Position numbers and translations under genes: made by a program. DNA of 64,000 bases from JAIBJN01 sp963784175 (GTDB taxonomy: Bacteria; Actinomycetota; Thermoleophilia; Gaiellales; Gaiellaceae): the NCBI GenBank assembly GCA_963784175.1, contig CAWAQJ010000019.1, forward strand, positions 124,001-188,000, written 5' to 3'. The first letter of the stretch is position 1; the number at the start of each line of letters is the position of its first letter. This document shows positions 1 to 9,151 of this stretch, one piece after another. Below the pieces are notes generated by a model. It was not told the DNA's origin and searched no databases. It was given only the letters and a program-made list of their open reading frames with translations.

Positions 1-2408
1 TCGTTCGTCGGATCGACGAGCGCGTCCTCGGCCACGATGGCGCCCACCGGCTCCCCGAGCACGTCGACCTCGAGCCTCGCTCCCGTGTCGACGTCCGAGG
101 GGAGGTACGCCAGCCCGATGGTGCGGGCGACCGTGAACCCGTAGCCCGCGCTCCGCAGCCTGCCGACGACCTCGCCACCGGCACGCACCGCCTCGCCCCC
201 GTAGACCGGCACGTACCCGTCGCCTCCGACGAGCAGCGTGCGGAGCCGCCGAGCTGGCTCCTCGCCCGCCTCCGCGAGCGCACGGCGGCCGTTGAACTCG
301 CCCTTGTCGAGCGCGACGCAGAAGCCCAGGCCTGCCTCGTAGGGGTTGTCCCCCGCCGTCAGGTCGGTGCCGAAGTAGCGGTAGCCCTTCTCGAGTCGCA
401 ACGAGTCGAGCACCCGGTAGCCGCCGGGCTCGATCGCATGCGCCTCGCCCGCCGCGAGCAACCGGTCCCAGACCTGGACGGCCCAGTCGGGCGCCACGTA
501 GAGCTCGAAGCCGAGCTCGCCCACATACGTGATGCGCTGGGCGAGCACATCTGCCCCACCGATCCGGATCGTCCGCGCAGCGCGAAACGGCAGCGCCTGC
601 CCGCCGATGTCGTCGGCGGTGACGGCTGCGAGCACATCCCGCGCCCGCGGGCCCCAGAGCCCGATCACGGCGAGCTCGTCCGAGACGTCGCGGAGCTCGA
701 CCGGCCCGTCTTCCTCGCGGAGATTGAGTCGGAGCCAGCCCAGGTCAGAGTCGAGCGTGCCGGCGCCCGTGACGACACGGAAGCGCGAGTCTCCGAGCCT
801 CGTCACGGTGACATCCGCCTGGATGCCACCCCGGTCGTTCAGGAACTGCGTGTAGACGACGCTCCCGACGGGCCGGTCGATGCGGTTGTCGGCCACCCGT
901 TCGAGCAGAGGTAAAGCGCCCGGGCCCGAGACCTCGATCTTTCCGAACGAGGTCATGTCGATGATCCCGACCCGCTCCCGGAAGGCCTCGTGCTCCTCGC
1001 GAAGCCGCTCGAACCAGGGCGGCTTCGTGAATCCGAACGCACGCTGGTCGGCACCGGCCCTCCGGCTCGGCGTTCCCGGCTCGAAGAAGTCCGCGCGCTC
1101 CCACCCGTTCTTCGTCCCGAAGACCGCGCCGAGATCCTGGAGCCGTCCGTGCAGTGGCGAGAGCCGCTTCGGCCTGCCCCATTCGTCGACATCGAACGGG
1201 TAGCGGAGGCGGTAGTAGTAGCGGTAGACCTCGCGGGCCGTCTCCTGCGCGAAATGCGGATCGCGGTACGGCGCGCCGAAACGCCAGGCGCGGTAGCCGG
1301 TCACGTCAAGCTCGGTCTCGCCCTCGGAGATCCACTCGGCGATCGTCTTGCCTAGGCCGCCGGCGCCGCCGAAGCCGTTGAGTGAGAGACCGGCGGCGGT
1401 CCAGTAGCCCGGTATCCCGGGCATCGGCCCGAGGAGCGGATTGCCGTCCGGGGTCATCGCGTCGGGATGGCAGATGAGCGCGACGACGCCCGCATCGTGC
1501 AGGAAGGGGAAGCGCCGCACGGCGCCGTCCATGAGCTGCGCGAAGCGCTCGTGGTCCGGTGGGACAGGCACGCCGGCGTGATCCCACGGGACCCCGTCCA
1601 CCCAGCGCGCAGCCGGGTTCGGCTCGTAGCCGCCGAAGAGGATCCCTCCGGCCTCCGACTTGCCGTAGACGAGATTGTCGAGATCCCGGAAGCACGGCAT
1701 CTCCCGAGGCAGCTCGTGCCCGTCCACTGCGGCGAGGGCAATGTGCTGGTGGTCGACCGGCACCGAGGGCGTGAAAGCCCCCACCATCGCCGCGACCTGG
1801 GGCGCCCAGATACCGCAGGCGTTCACGACCAGCTCGGTCTCGACCGGCCCCGCGTCGGTCTCGACAGCGGTCACCTCGCGCGACGGCCCGAGGCGGATCC
1901 CGGTGACGCGACGTCCGGTCTCGATCCGCACGCCGAGCTCGCGGGCGGCGCTCGCGAGCGTGTGCGTGGCGATGTGAGGGTCGACGGAGCCGTCCGCCTC
2001 GATCCAGACCGCCCCGTAGAGCGATTCGCGCGTGGCGGCGGGCAGCAACCGGACGACCTCGTCCGGCGAAAGCACCTCGACGTCGAGCCCGATCCCGCGG
2101 GCCCGGCTGGCGCCGCGCTCGAGCTCCTCGAGGCTCTCGGGGCTCGACGCGATGCGCAGGCTGCCGACGGTGTCGAAGACGCCGAGCTCGCGATAGAGCT
2201 CCACGCTGTAGCGCCGGAAGCGCATCATCGTCGGCGAGGGGTTGAACTGGGTGACGAGGCCGGCCGCGTGGTGGGTCGAGCCGCTGGTCAGCTCGGCCTT
2301 CTCGAGGAGGAGCACGTCACGCAACCCCGCCTTCGCAAGGTGGTATGCGACGCTGCACCCGGTGATCCCGCCCCCGATGACGACGATCGCGGCACGCCCG
2401 CTCGTCAC
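1..2408 (-). CDS. Dimethylglycine/sarcosine dehydrogenase-like flavoprotein (FAD oxidoreductase + GcvT domains), C-terminus cut by window edge
   Basis: About 802 codons are present and the reading frame is open to base 1. Family members are about 810-830 residues, so only the last few residues should be missing. The GTG start at 2408 is followed by a Rossmann motif (IGGGITGCS, residues 11-19). SGSTHHAAGL then follows; its second His aligns with the histidine that carries covalent FAD in dimethylglycine and sarcosine dehydrogenases. The N-terminal half is a DAO-type FAD domain, and the C-terminal half is an aminomethyltransferase (GcvT) fold that in this family passes the oxidised methyl group to tetrahydrofolate. 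The last visible residues (VGAIVAEDALVDPTN) are typical GcvT C-terminal sequence. It is divergent from a choline-kinase-like gene across 36 bp, which suggests choline/betaine or methylated-amine catabolism. The exact substrate cannot be read from sequence. Confidence 0.88.
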   Translation of the reverse strand, partial: MTSGRAAIVVIGGGITGCSVAYHLAKAGLRDVLLLEKAELTSGSTHHAAGLVTQFNPSPTMMRFRRYSVELYRELGVFDTVGSLRIASSPESLEELERGASRARGIGLDVEVLSPDEVVRLLPAATRESLYGAVWIEADGSVDPHIATHTLASAARELGVRIETGRRVTGIRLGPSREVTAVETDAGPVETELVVNACGIWAPQVAAMVGAFTPSVPVDHQHIALAAVDGHELPREMPCFRDLDNLVYGKSEAGGILFGGYEPNPAARWVDGVPWDHAGVPVPPDHERFAQLMDGAVRRFPFLHDAGVVALICHPDAMTPDGNPLLGPMPGIPGYWTAAGLSLNGFGGAGGLGKTIAEWISEGETELDVTGYRAWRFGAPYRDPHFAQETAREVYRYYYRLRYPFDVDEWGRPKRLSPLHGRLQDLGAVFGTKNGWERADFFEPGTPSRRAGADQRAFGFTKPPWFERLREEHEAFRERVGIIDMTSFGKIEVSGPGALPLLERVADNRIDRPVGSVVYTQFLNDRGGIQADVTVTRLGDSRFRVVTGAGTLDSDLGWLRLNLREEDGPVELRDVSDELAVIGLWGPRARDVLAAVTADDIGGQALPFRAARTIRIGGADVLAQRITYVGELGFELYVAPDWAVQVWDRLLAAGEAHAIEPGGYRVLDSLRLEKGYRYFGTDLTAGDNPYEAGLGFCVALDKGEFNGRRALAEAGEEPARRLRTLLVGGDGYVPVYGGEAVRAGGEVVGRLRSAGYGFTVARTIGLAYLPSDVDTGARLEVDVLGEPVGAIVAEDALVDPTN

Positions 2409-2444
2409 ACGCGACTCCCCTCTCTGCGATAGAAACTCGGACGC

Positions 2445-3356
2445 ATGAGCGTAGACCGAACTCTCGAGCGCGTCCTGGCCAAGGTGCCCGAGCTCTCGGA
2501 GCCCACGGAGGTGGCCGAGCTGCCGGGCGGCCTCACGAACACGAACTACAAGGTCATCACCGCGTCCGGCGCGTACGTCGTCCGAGTCTCGGCCAAGGAC
2601 GCGAGCCTGCTTTCGATCGACCGCGAGAACGAGTACCTGAACACCGTGGCCGCCGCGGACGCCGGCGTCGGGGCGCCCGTGACCGCGTATCTCCCCGAGG
2701 AGAACGTGCTCGTGCTCGAGTTCATCGTCGGACAGACGCAGAGCCCCGAGGCCCTTCGCCGCGGCGACAAGCTGGACCAGGTCGCCGCCGCCTGCCGGCG
2801 CCTCCACGGCGCGCGGCGCTTCCGCGACGACTTCAACATGTTCCAGATCCAGGCGCGCTACCTGGAGCTCGTCCAGGAGCGCGGCTTCCGGCTGCCCGAG
2901 CGCTACGTGGAGTTCGAGCCGCAGGTGCGTGCGATCGAGGCGGCCATGGCCGTTCGCGACGAGGGAACGGTCCCGTGCAACAACGACCTCCTGGCCGAGA
3001 ACTTCATCGACGTCGGAGGCGAGTTCAAGCTGATCGACTACGAGTACTCGGGCAACAACGACGCCTGCTTCGAGCTCGGCAACGTCTGGAGCGAGTCGAA
3101 CCTGGCGCTCGAGCAGCTCGACGAGCTCGTCGGCCACTACTACGGCCGGCCGCTCCGCAACAAGGTCGCACGTGCGCGCTTGTGGGGGCTCATGTCGAAG
3201 TACGGGTGGACGCTCTGGGCCTCGATCCAGGACGGGGTCTCCGAGATCGACTTCGACTTCTGGGCGTGGGGCATGGAGAAGTACGACCGCGCCGTCGAGG
3301 AGTTCGACGGCCCCGACTTCGAGCGTCTGCTCGAAGACGTCACGCGCGAAGACTGA
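2445..3356 (+). CDS. Choline/ethanolamine kinase-family phosphotransferase
   Basis: 303 residues with an APH/choline-kinase fold. The N-lobe carries a GGLTNTNY nucleotide loop (about residues 28-35). The catalytic loop is CNNDLLAENF (about 177-186), where the Brenner-type HND motif has Asn in place of His. The metal-binding segment is LIDYEYSGNNDACFELGN (about 197-214). The family phosphorylates choline or related amino alcohols with ATP in the cytoplasm. It is divergent from the dimethylglycine dehydrogenase-like gene with 36 bp between starts, so the two probably share a control region and a choline/betaine context. The His-to-Asn change means another amino alcohol is possible, although the catalytic Asp and the downstream Asn are kept. 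Confidence 0.8.
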   Translation: MSVDRTLERVLAKVPELSEPTEVAELPGGLTNTNYKVITASGAYVVRVSAKDASLLSIDRENEYLNTVAAADAGVGAPVTAYLPEENVLVLEFIVGQTQSPEALRRGDKLDQVAAACRRLHGARRFRDDFNMFQIQARYLELVQERGFRLPERYVEFEPQVRAIEAAMAVRDEGTVPCNNDLLAENFIDVGGEFKLIDYEYSGNNDACFELGNVWSESNLALEQLDELVGHYYGRPLRNKVARARLWGLMSKYGWTLWASIQDGVSEIDFDFWAWGMEKYDRAVEEFDGPDFERLLEDVTRED

Positions 3357-3387
3357 GCGGCTATCGCGTCAGATTCGGGCCTGGGGG

Positions 3388-3777
3388 CTACGCCGGGTCG
3401 GGCTTGAGCTCCTGGATCGCCCAGGTGTTGCCGTCAGGATCGTCGAGGAACGCGAAGCGCGAGCCACGCGAGCCCGGGGGTCCGAGCTGTTGCACGTCGC
3501 TGACGGGAACGCCTCGTGCCGCGAGAGCCTCGCGCATCGCGTCGAGGTCCTCTACGACGAGCTGGACGCCCTTGACCGAACCCGGTTCACCGAGCGGCAG
3601 ACCCTCGCCGATCACGACCGAGCACGCCGAGCCTGGCGGTGTCATCTGTACGACCCGCATGTGGTCGTTGGGGCGGACATCGTGATCGAGCCCGAACCCG
3701 ACACGCTCGGTGTAGAAGGCCTTCGCCGCATCGACGTCGGACACGGGGATGGGAACAACCTCGAGCTTCATGTCCAT
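3388..3777 (-). CDS. VOC superfamily (glyoxalase/bleomycin resistance-like) protein
   Basis: 129 residues with two beta-alpha-beta-beta-beta modules. The first begins LEVVPIPVSDVDAAKAFYTERVGF and the second VKGVQLVVEDLDAMREALAARGV. The end, FAFLDDPDGNTWAIQE, is the usual C-terminal strand with the metal-site Glu. VOC proteins include glyoxalases, dioxygenases and antibiotic-sequestering proteins, and sequence alone does not choose among them. A GGAGG lies 5-6 nt before the ATG at 3777 and supports this start over the second ATG two codons on. It is convergent with the kinase gene, and the tRNA-Thr gene lies just upstream on the same strand. Confidence 0.82.
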   Translation of the reverse strand: MDMKLEVVPIPVSDVDAAKAFYTERVGFGLDHDVRPNDHMRVVQMTPPGSACSVVIGEGLPLGEPGSVKGVQLVVEDLDAMREALAARGVPVSDVQQLGPPGSRGSRFAFLDDPDGNTWAIQELKPDPA

Positions 3778-3839
3778 GCGGACCTCCGTTCCTAGGGAGA
3801 AAACGTGGCGAGCCTGCTCAACCCCGCATCAATCCTAGA

Positions 3840-3912
3840 AGCCGACGCCCGGACTCGAACCGGGGACCCCTTCATTACGAGTGAAGTGCTCTACCAGCTG
3901 AGCTACGTCGGC
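3840..3912 (-). tRNA. tRNA-Thr (anticodon CGT)
   Basis: The reverse complement folds into a complete cloverleaf: acceptor GCCGACG/CGTCGGC, D arm GCTC/GAGC, anticodon stem CTTCA/TGAAG around loop CTCGTAA (anticodon CGT), and T arm CCGGG-TTCGAGT-CCGGG. CCA is not encoded. It reads ACG codons, which are common in this GC-rich genome. Confidence 0.96.
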
Positions 3913-4049
3913 ACGGCTTGGAAAGCCAGCTTCGAGTATAGCCCGGTCTCGCTGGAGTCCCAGATCGTCCGCCTGCTCCCGGGACTTGTTCCAGCGCGCG
4001 GGTCGCGATGGGTCGAACATGGCAGCGCTACGACGCAGGAGTCGGAGTC

Positions 4050-4598
4050 TTAGCGGGGCGTTTCAGAGAGTTGCCACCAGGAGGCACCCTCGCCGGCCTC
4101 GCGTGGACTCGACAGAAAGTCATCTCGATGACGGCCCTCGATCACGTGATAACGGGCCGTGCCAGCATTGGAAAACGGGGACAGCAGACCCACCATGCGC
4201 TCGGCGTAGTGGGAGGCCAGGTCCGCGCCCTGCCATTCGTAGATGCCGGCATAGACGCCAGTCCCGATGTCGTCGGCCCACAGCTTCGACCGGAAGCCTG
4301 GAAAACCAGCGAACAACGGCGTATGCAGGATGCATTCTCGACGAAAGGCGGCATGCAGGGAGTGGTTGCTCCCAAGAAACGCGAGGCGGAACTGGATCAC
4401 GATGACCGCCGGGTCATCGGTGCTCGTCTCTCGCCGGGCCGTCTCGCGGAAGACGAACGGAGACGTCCCGTCGTGGAACCGCAGTCGGACCCCAACCCAC
4501 TCTTTGGGCGAGGAAAGTAGGCCGCTGGTCACTAGCCTTCTCCACGCTCTCGCGCTGCGCGCGAAATCACCAAGTGCCGCGAGCCGTGGCTCAGTCAT
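4050..4598 (-). CDS. Hypothetical protein, third gene of the phosphoketolase operon
   Basis: 182 residues. I do not recognise a named family with certainty. The segment FRSKLWADDIGTGVYAGIYEWQGADLASHYAERM resembles the strand-helix pattern of small ferredoxin-fold (dimeric alpha-beta barrel, monooxygenase-like) proteins, in which an incoming D..TG.YGG.Y.W segment is common. No signal peptide or membrane segment is seen. Its ATG at 4598 lies 14 nt after the acetate kinase stop on the same strand, so it is probably co-transcribed with xfp and ackA. Base composition here looks a little less GC-rich than its neighbours. No function is assigned. Confidence 0.6.
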   Translation of the reverse strand: MTEPRLAALGDFARSARAWRRLVTSGLLSSPKEWVGVRLRFHDGTSPFVFRETARRETSTDDPAVIVIQFRLAFLGSNHSLHAAFRRECILHTPLFAGFPGFRSKLWADDIGTGVYAGIYEWQGADLASHYAERMVGLLSPFSNAGTARYHVIEGRHRDDFLSSPREAGEGASWWQLSETPR

Positions 4599-4612
4599 CC
4601 GACCTCGCCATG

Positions 4613-5647
4613 TCAGTCGGCCGCGAGCAGCGCCCGCGCTGCTCTCGCCGCAACGAGATCCTCGCGCGCCTCGAGAACGACGACGCGAACGCGCGAGTCC
4701 GTCGAGGCCACGTCGGCGTCAGGCACTGCGGCTTCGTTGAGGCCGGCGTCCAGCGCGACTCCGAGGAACTCGAGCCGGTCACATACCCGCCCGCGCGCGA
4801 GGCGAGAACGCTCTCCGATGCCGGCGGTGAAGACGAGAGCGTCCAGCCCTCCCGTTGCAACCGCCATCCCCGCGACCGCCGCGGCCACCCGATGGGCGAA
4901 GGCATCCACAGCCAGTTCGGCTGCTGGATCGCCCAGCCCGACACGCGACTCGAGCTCCGACATGTCTCCTGAGCCTGCAAGGCCGACGAGCCCCGAGTCG
5001 AAGTTGAGTGCGTGGTCGAGAACCTCGACATCAAGCGACGCCTCGCGCAGGAGATAGAGGAGCGCGCCCGGATCGACCGATCCGGAGCGCGTTGACATCG
5101 GGACTCCCTCGAGCGGCGTGAAGCCCATGCTCGTGTCAACGGAGCGGCCGTCGAGCACCGCCGTCACGGAGCAGCCACCGCCGAGGTGGCAGACGACCAG
5201 GCGGCGCACCGGGACCTGCTCGGCCGCCCATTGCACGGAGAGCCCGTGGAAGCCGTAGCGCCGGATCCCCCACCCGTCCCGCCACGCCTGTGGGATCGCG
5301 TAGGTGGCCACCTCCGGTGGGATCGTCGCGTGGAACGCGGTGTCGAAGACGGCGACGTGCGGTACGTGAGGGTGAGTCGACATCGCGCTCTCGATGCCAC
5401 TCAACGCGGGCTCGTTGTGGAGCGGCGCGATGTCTTCGAGCTCGTGAATCGTGCGGCGGACTTCGTCGTCGATGACGACCGGCTCCGTGAAGCGTGGGCC
5501 GCCGTGAACGACCCGGTGCGCGACCGCGTCGAGGTCGGCTCCTGCAGCCTCCTCGAGCGAATCGACCTGCTCCGCCGTCTCGTCTTCGGCGATCAGCGAG
5601 AGCTTCAAGCTCGTCGAGCCGGCGTTGACGACGAGGATCGCGCTCAC
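4613..5647 (-). CDS. ackA: Acetate kinase
   Basis: 344 residues, shorter than the usual ~400 but with all the acetokinase signatures: NAGSTSLKLSL at the N-terminus, HRVVHGG, FDTAFH, RRYGFHG, CHLGGG, DTSMGFTPLEG and FTAGIGE. It converts acetyl phosphate and ADP to acetate and ATP (or the reverse). The GTG start at 5647 follows the TAA of the phosphoketolase gene with no gap, so the two are translationally coupled. Together they turn xylulose-5-phosphate or fructose-6-phosphate into acetate with ATP gain. The shortened length is seen in other phosphoketolase-linked acetate kinases and is not a truncation by frameshift here. Confidence 0.95.
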   Translation of the reverse strand: MSAILVVNAGSTSLKLSLIAEDETAEQVDSLEEAAGADLDAVAHRVVHGGPRFTEPVVIDDEVRRTIHELEDIAPLHNEPALSGIESAMSTHPHVPHVAVFDTAFHATIPPEVATYAIPQAWRDGWGIRRYGFHGLSVQWAAEQVPVRRLVVCHLGGGCSVTAVLDGRSVDTSMGFTPLEGVPMSTRSGSVDPGALLYLLREASLDVEVLDHALNFDSGLVGLAGSGDMSELESRVGLGDPAAELAVDAFAHRVAAAVAGMAVATGGLDALVFTAGIGERSRLARGRVCDRLEFLGVALDAGLNEAAVPDADVASTDSRVRVVVLEAREDLVAARAARALLAAD

Positions 5648-7999
5648 TTAGTTCGGCCAGGTCCAGCCGCTGACGTCCGGGTGGTCTTCGCCATGCTCCC
5701 TCGTCCACGCTCGCGCGAGCAAGCGCTCGTCGCTCATCCGCTCGCGAAGGTGCGCAGCGCGCCCGGCCAGACCCGGCACGTGATCGATCACGTCCATGAC
5801 GAGGTGGTAGCGATCAAGGTCGTTGAGCATGACCATGTCGAACGGGGTCGTCGTCGTCCCCTCTTCCTTGTAGCCGCGCACGTGGAGGTTGTCGTGGTTC
5901 GTTCGCCGGTACATCAACCGGTGCAGCAGCCACGGATAGCCGTGATAGGCAAAGACGATTGGTCTGTCCGTCGTGAAGAGCGCGTCGAAGTCGCCGTCAG
6001 AGAGCCCGTGCGGATGCTCGCTTTCCGGCTGGAGCCGCATCAGGTCGACGACGTTCACGACCCGCACGCGCACTTCCGGCAGATGCTCGCGGAGAAGCGC
6101 CGTGGCTGCAAGCGTCTCGAGGGTCGGTACGTCGCCGCAGCAAGCGAGGACGACATCGGGCTCTGCGCCCTCATCGTTCGACGCCCACTCCCAGATGCCG
6201 ACACCGCGCGTGCAGTGCACGATCGCTTCCTCCATGGAGAGGAAGTCGAGGGTCGGTTGCTTTCCCGCGACGATCACGTTCACGTAGTGCCGGCTCCGCA
6301 GGCAGTGGTCTGCGACCGAGAGGAGGCAATTGGCATCCGGCGGCAGGTAGACGCGGATGATCTCGGCCTTCTTATTCACGACGTGGTCGATGAAGCCCGG
6401 GTCCTGGTGCGAGAAGCCGTTGTGATCCTGCCGCCAGACGTGCGAGCTGAGGAGGTAGTTGAGCGAGGGCAGCGGGTGACGCCAGGGGACCTCGCGCGAG
6501 ACCTTCAACCACTTGGCGTGCTGGTTGAACATCGCGTCGACGATGTGGATGAACGCCTCGTAGCAGTTGAAGAGGCCGTGGCGGCCCGTGAGCAGGTAAC
6601 CCTCGAGCCAGCCCTGACACTGATGCTCGGAGAGAACCTCCATCACGCGCCCATCCGGCGCGAGAGACTCATCGAGAGGCGACCTCTCCGCCACCCAGGT
6701 CTTGGCCGTCGTCTCGAAGACGGCGCCAAGCCGGTTCGACTGGGTCTCGTCCGGCCCGAAGATTCGGAACGAGTCCGGATTGAGCGCGATGACATCCCGC
6801 AGGTACCTGCCGAGCACGCGGGTCGCCTCGCTCAGCTTCAGGCCGGGCTGGTCGACGTCGACCGCGTAGTCACGAAAGTCCGGGAGTCTAAGGTCGCGGA
6901 GGATCCCGACCGCGTGCGGGTTCGCGCCCATCCGGCGATCGCCCTCGGGCGCGAGTCCCCGAAGCTCCGGCACGAGCGCCCCGCTCTCGTCAAAGAGCTC
7001 CTCCGGTCGGTAGCTCTTCATCCACTCCTCGAGCAGGCGCAGATGATCCGGGTCGTCGCGCGCAGCAGTCAGCGGCACCTGGTGAGAGCGCCAGGTCCCT
7101 TCAACTTGGTTGCCGTCCACCTCGTGCGGGCCCGTCCATCCTTTCGGGGTCCGAAGGACGATCATCGGCCAGCGCGGTCGTGTCCCGTTGCCGGTCCTCC
7201 GCGACGTCACCTGGATACTCGAGATTGCGTCCAGCGAGGCGTCGAGCGCCGCCGCAAACGCTCGATGAACGAGCTCGGGCTCCTCTCCGGCAACGACATG
7301 GGGCGCCCATCCGTAGCCCGACAGGAGGGCGAGGAGCTCGTCCTCCGGAATGCGCGCAAGCAGAGTCGGGTTCGCGATCTTCCAGCCGTTCAGGTGCAGG
7401 ATCGGCAGAACGGCGCCGTCCGTCACCGGGTTGAGGAACTTGTTCGAATGCCAGCTGGTCGCGAGCGGGCCGGTCTCAGCCTCGCCGTCGCCGACGACGC
7501 AGGCGACGATCAGATCGGGGTTGTCGAACGCGGCGCCGAAGGCGTGTGAGAGTGAATAGCCAAGCTCGCCGCCCTCGTGAATCGACCCCGGCGTCTCCGG
7601 CGCCACGTGGCTCGGGATCCCGCCGGGAAACGAGAACTGTCGAAAGAGCCGGCGCATGCCCGCCTCGTCCTCGGTGATCGCCGGGTATCGCTCGGAGTAC
7701 GTCCCCTCGAGGTAGGTGTTCGCGACGAGGCCGGGCCCTCCGTGGCCGGGGCCCGTGACGTAGAGAACGCTCAGGTCGCGTTGGCGGATCGCGCGGTTGA
7801 GATGCGCGTAGACGAGATTGAGGCCGGGAGTCGTGCCGAAGTGGCCGAGGAGCCGCGGCTTGACGTGCTCCGGTGCGAGAGGCTCGCGGAGGAGCGGATT
7901 GTCGAGCAGGTACACCTGGCCGACCGAGAGGTAGTTGGCGGCGCGCCAGTACGCGTCGAGGAGCTGGAGCTCGGTTGTCTGAAGCTCTGCCTCACTCAT
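5648..7999 (-). CDS. xfp: Phosphoketolase (xylulose-5-phosphate/fructose-6-phosphate)
   Basis: 783 residues from the ATG at 7999 (MSEAELQTTELQLLDAYWRA). Longer in-frame extensions have no family resemblance. Thiamine-diphosphate binding is shown by GDGEAETGPLATSWH. Other hallmarks are YLSVGQVYLLDNPLL near the start, GPGHGGPG, and the C-terminal stretch with HGYPWLLHRLMYRRTNH and VRGYKEEGTTTTPFDM. The enzyme splits ketose phosphates with inorganic phosphate to give acetyl phosphate plus glyceraldehyde-3-phosphate or erythrose-4-phosphate. The acetyl phosphate is then used by AckA, encoded immediately downstream. No strong Shine-Dalgarno sequence is visible. Confidence 0.96.
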   Translation of the reverse strand: MSEAELQTTELQLLDAYWRAANYLSVGQVYLLDNPLLREPLAPEHVKPRLLGHFGTTPGLNLVYAHLNRAIRQRDLSVLYVTGPGHGGPGLVANTYLEGTYSERYPAITEDEAGMRRLFRQFSFPGGIPSHVAPETPGSIHEGGELGYSLSHAFGAAFDNPDLIVACVVGDGEAETGPLATSWHSNKFLNPVTDGAVLPILHLNGWKIANPTLLARIPEDELLALLSGYGWAPHVVAGEEPELVHRAFAAALDASLDAISSIQVTSRRTGNGTRPRWPMIVLRTPKGWTGPHEVDGNQVEGTWRSHQVPLTAARDDPDHLRLLEEWMKSYRPEELFDESGALVPELRGLAPEGDRRMGANPHAVGILRDLRLPDFRDYAVDVDQPGLKLSEATRVLGRYLRDVIALNPDSFRIFGPDETQSNRLGAVFETTAKTWVAERSPLDESLAPDGRVMEVLSEHQCQGWLEGYLLTGRHGLFNCYEAFIHIVDAMFNQHAKWLKVSREVPWRHPLPSLNYLLSSHVWRQDHNGFSHQDPGFIDHVVNKKAEIIRVYLPPDANCLLSVADHCLRSRHYVNVIVAGKQPTLDFLSMEEAIVHCTRGVGIWEWASNDEGAEPDVVLACCGDVPTLETLAATALLREHLPEVRVRVVNVVDLMRLQPESEHPHGLSDGDFDALFTTDRPIVFAYHGYPWLLHRLMYRRTNHDNLHVRGYKEEGTTTTPFDMVMLNDLDRYHLVMDVIDHVPGLAGRAAHLRERMSDERLLARAWTREHGEDHPDVSGWTWPN

Positions 8000-8078
8000 T
8001 TTCCGCGACCGGGCTGAGCCTATCCGCGCTTGGCACGGCCCCGCAGGGACGGCGCGCTGGAGCGAGCGAAGAGGCTTC

Positions 8079-8103
8079 CGCCGCCGCCGCCGCCGCCGCC
8101 GAT
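8079..8103. repeat. (CCG)n trinucleotide run upstream of xfp
   Basis: About eight uninterrupted CCG units lie in the 288-bp gap between the TIM-barrel gene and the phosphoketolase start, about 80-105 bp upstream of xfp. It may be simple composition drift, or a phase-variable spacer in the xfp leader. Nothing else coding is supported in this gap. Confidence 0.6.
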
Positions 8104-8287
8104 CGCAGACGACCGGGGATGCGGACCGGAGTCCCGGATCGTCCAGCTGCGTCCGTGGAGCGTTGCGGCGGCGGACGGCCATGCGATGAGACACCATCCG
8201 TCGATGCCGAAGAGCGTGCGGCCGAACGCGGAAGCGCCAAGGTCGAAAGCGCGTACGAGCGCTCGTGACGAATCTTTCCGTCCGCCG

Positions 8288-9151
8288 CTAGGACGCGCTC
8301 CGGGCGTCCGGCTCTGCCCCTTCGACCCGCGCCCAGATGTCGCGGACCTCGTCCTTGAGAAAGAGCGCCTCCTCCCAGCGGTCCGAGAGCTCGTTGCCGT
8401 CGGCGCCGGTGATCGCGTACCACGGTGGGCCGAGCTCGGAGACGAAGACCAGCTCGTCGTCGGGCTTCGCACCGTCGTGCCACATGCGGAAGCCTTCCTC
8501 CCACCAGCGCAGGAACAGGTCCAGCCACTGGCGGTGCTGCGGGAACCCTAGGGGGATCTGGACTTGCTCGCGGGATGCGACGCGTCCGTGGAACCCGCGC
8601 GAGCGGGCAAGGATCCTCTGGATCATCGCCTCGTCGCTCTCGCCGATCGGCCATGAGAACTCCTCCCCGACGACGAAGTGCGAGAGATCGGCGACCAGGT
8701 CCATCGCGGGGATCGCGTCGATCAGCTTGAGCGTGAAACGGAGGTCTGTAGTCATCCGGTCGCGGTGAGTCTCGAAGTACACGGTCAGCCCGGCGTCCTT
8801 CGCGACATCGAGCCACCCGAGGACCAATGGGATCGACTCACGGAGCGTGTACGGCCGGACGTTTCCCTGGACGTTCACAAATTGCGCGTCCGACTCGTCG
8901 AAGAGCTCCGCGACCTCCTTGAAGTCATCCACCGAGGTCGGGAAGCAGACCAGCGACCACTCAAGGTCGTACTCCGGAACGAGCTCGAGCGCTTCACGTC
9001 CTATGGGAAACACCGGCGACCACGCGATCTCGACCCCATCGAAGCCAGCCTCGGTGATTCGGTCGAGCTTCTCGCGCAGCGGCCACTCGGGCTCGCCGCC
9101 GAACGGAAGGCCCTCCATCCCCCACAACGACTGGAAGACCTTGAAAGTCAC
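8288..9151 (-). CDS. Xylose isomerase-like TIM-barrel protein (sugar phosphate isomerase/epimerase family)
   Basis: 287 residues from a GTG at 9151 that overlaps the P450 stop (GTGA), which decides the start. The N-terminus TFKVFQSLWGMEG is followed by the AP-endonuclease-2/xylose-isomerase pattern: REKLDRITEAGFDGVEIAW (strand-helix 1), FETHRDRMTTD (metal-ligand Glu and His), LVADLSHFVVGEE, and FVSELGPPWYA near the end with a further Glu. Members isomerise or epimerise sugars, inositols and hydroxy-acids using a divalent metal. It is the last gene of the GS-ferredoxin-reductase-P450 operon, so it may act on an oxidised product of the P450 substrate. The reaction is unknown. Confidence 0.8.
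   Translation of the reverse strand: MTFKVFQSLWGMEGLPFGGEPEWPLREKLDRITEAGFDGVEIAWSPVFPIGREALELVPEYDLEWSLVCFPTSVDDFKEVAELFDESDAQFVNVQGNVRPYTLRESIPLVLGWLDVAKDAGLTVYFETHRDRMTTDLRFTLKLIDAIPAMDLVADLSHFVVGEEFSWPIGESDEAMIQRILARSRGFHGRVASREQVQIPLGFPQHRQWLDLFLRWWEEGFRMWHDGAKPDDELVFVSELGPPWYAITGADGNELSDRWEEALFLKDEVRDIWARVEGAEPDARSAS

Noticed and set aside
5186..7549. Long open frame antisense to phosphoketolase and acetate kinase (also 11207-13342, 16268-17365, 34432-36486)
   Set aside because: GC-rich third-position shadows: composition dominated by Arg, Ala and Pro, no motifs, and the opposite strand encodes clear enzymes.
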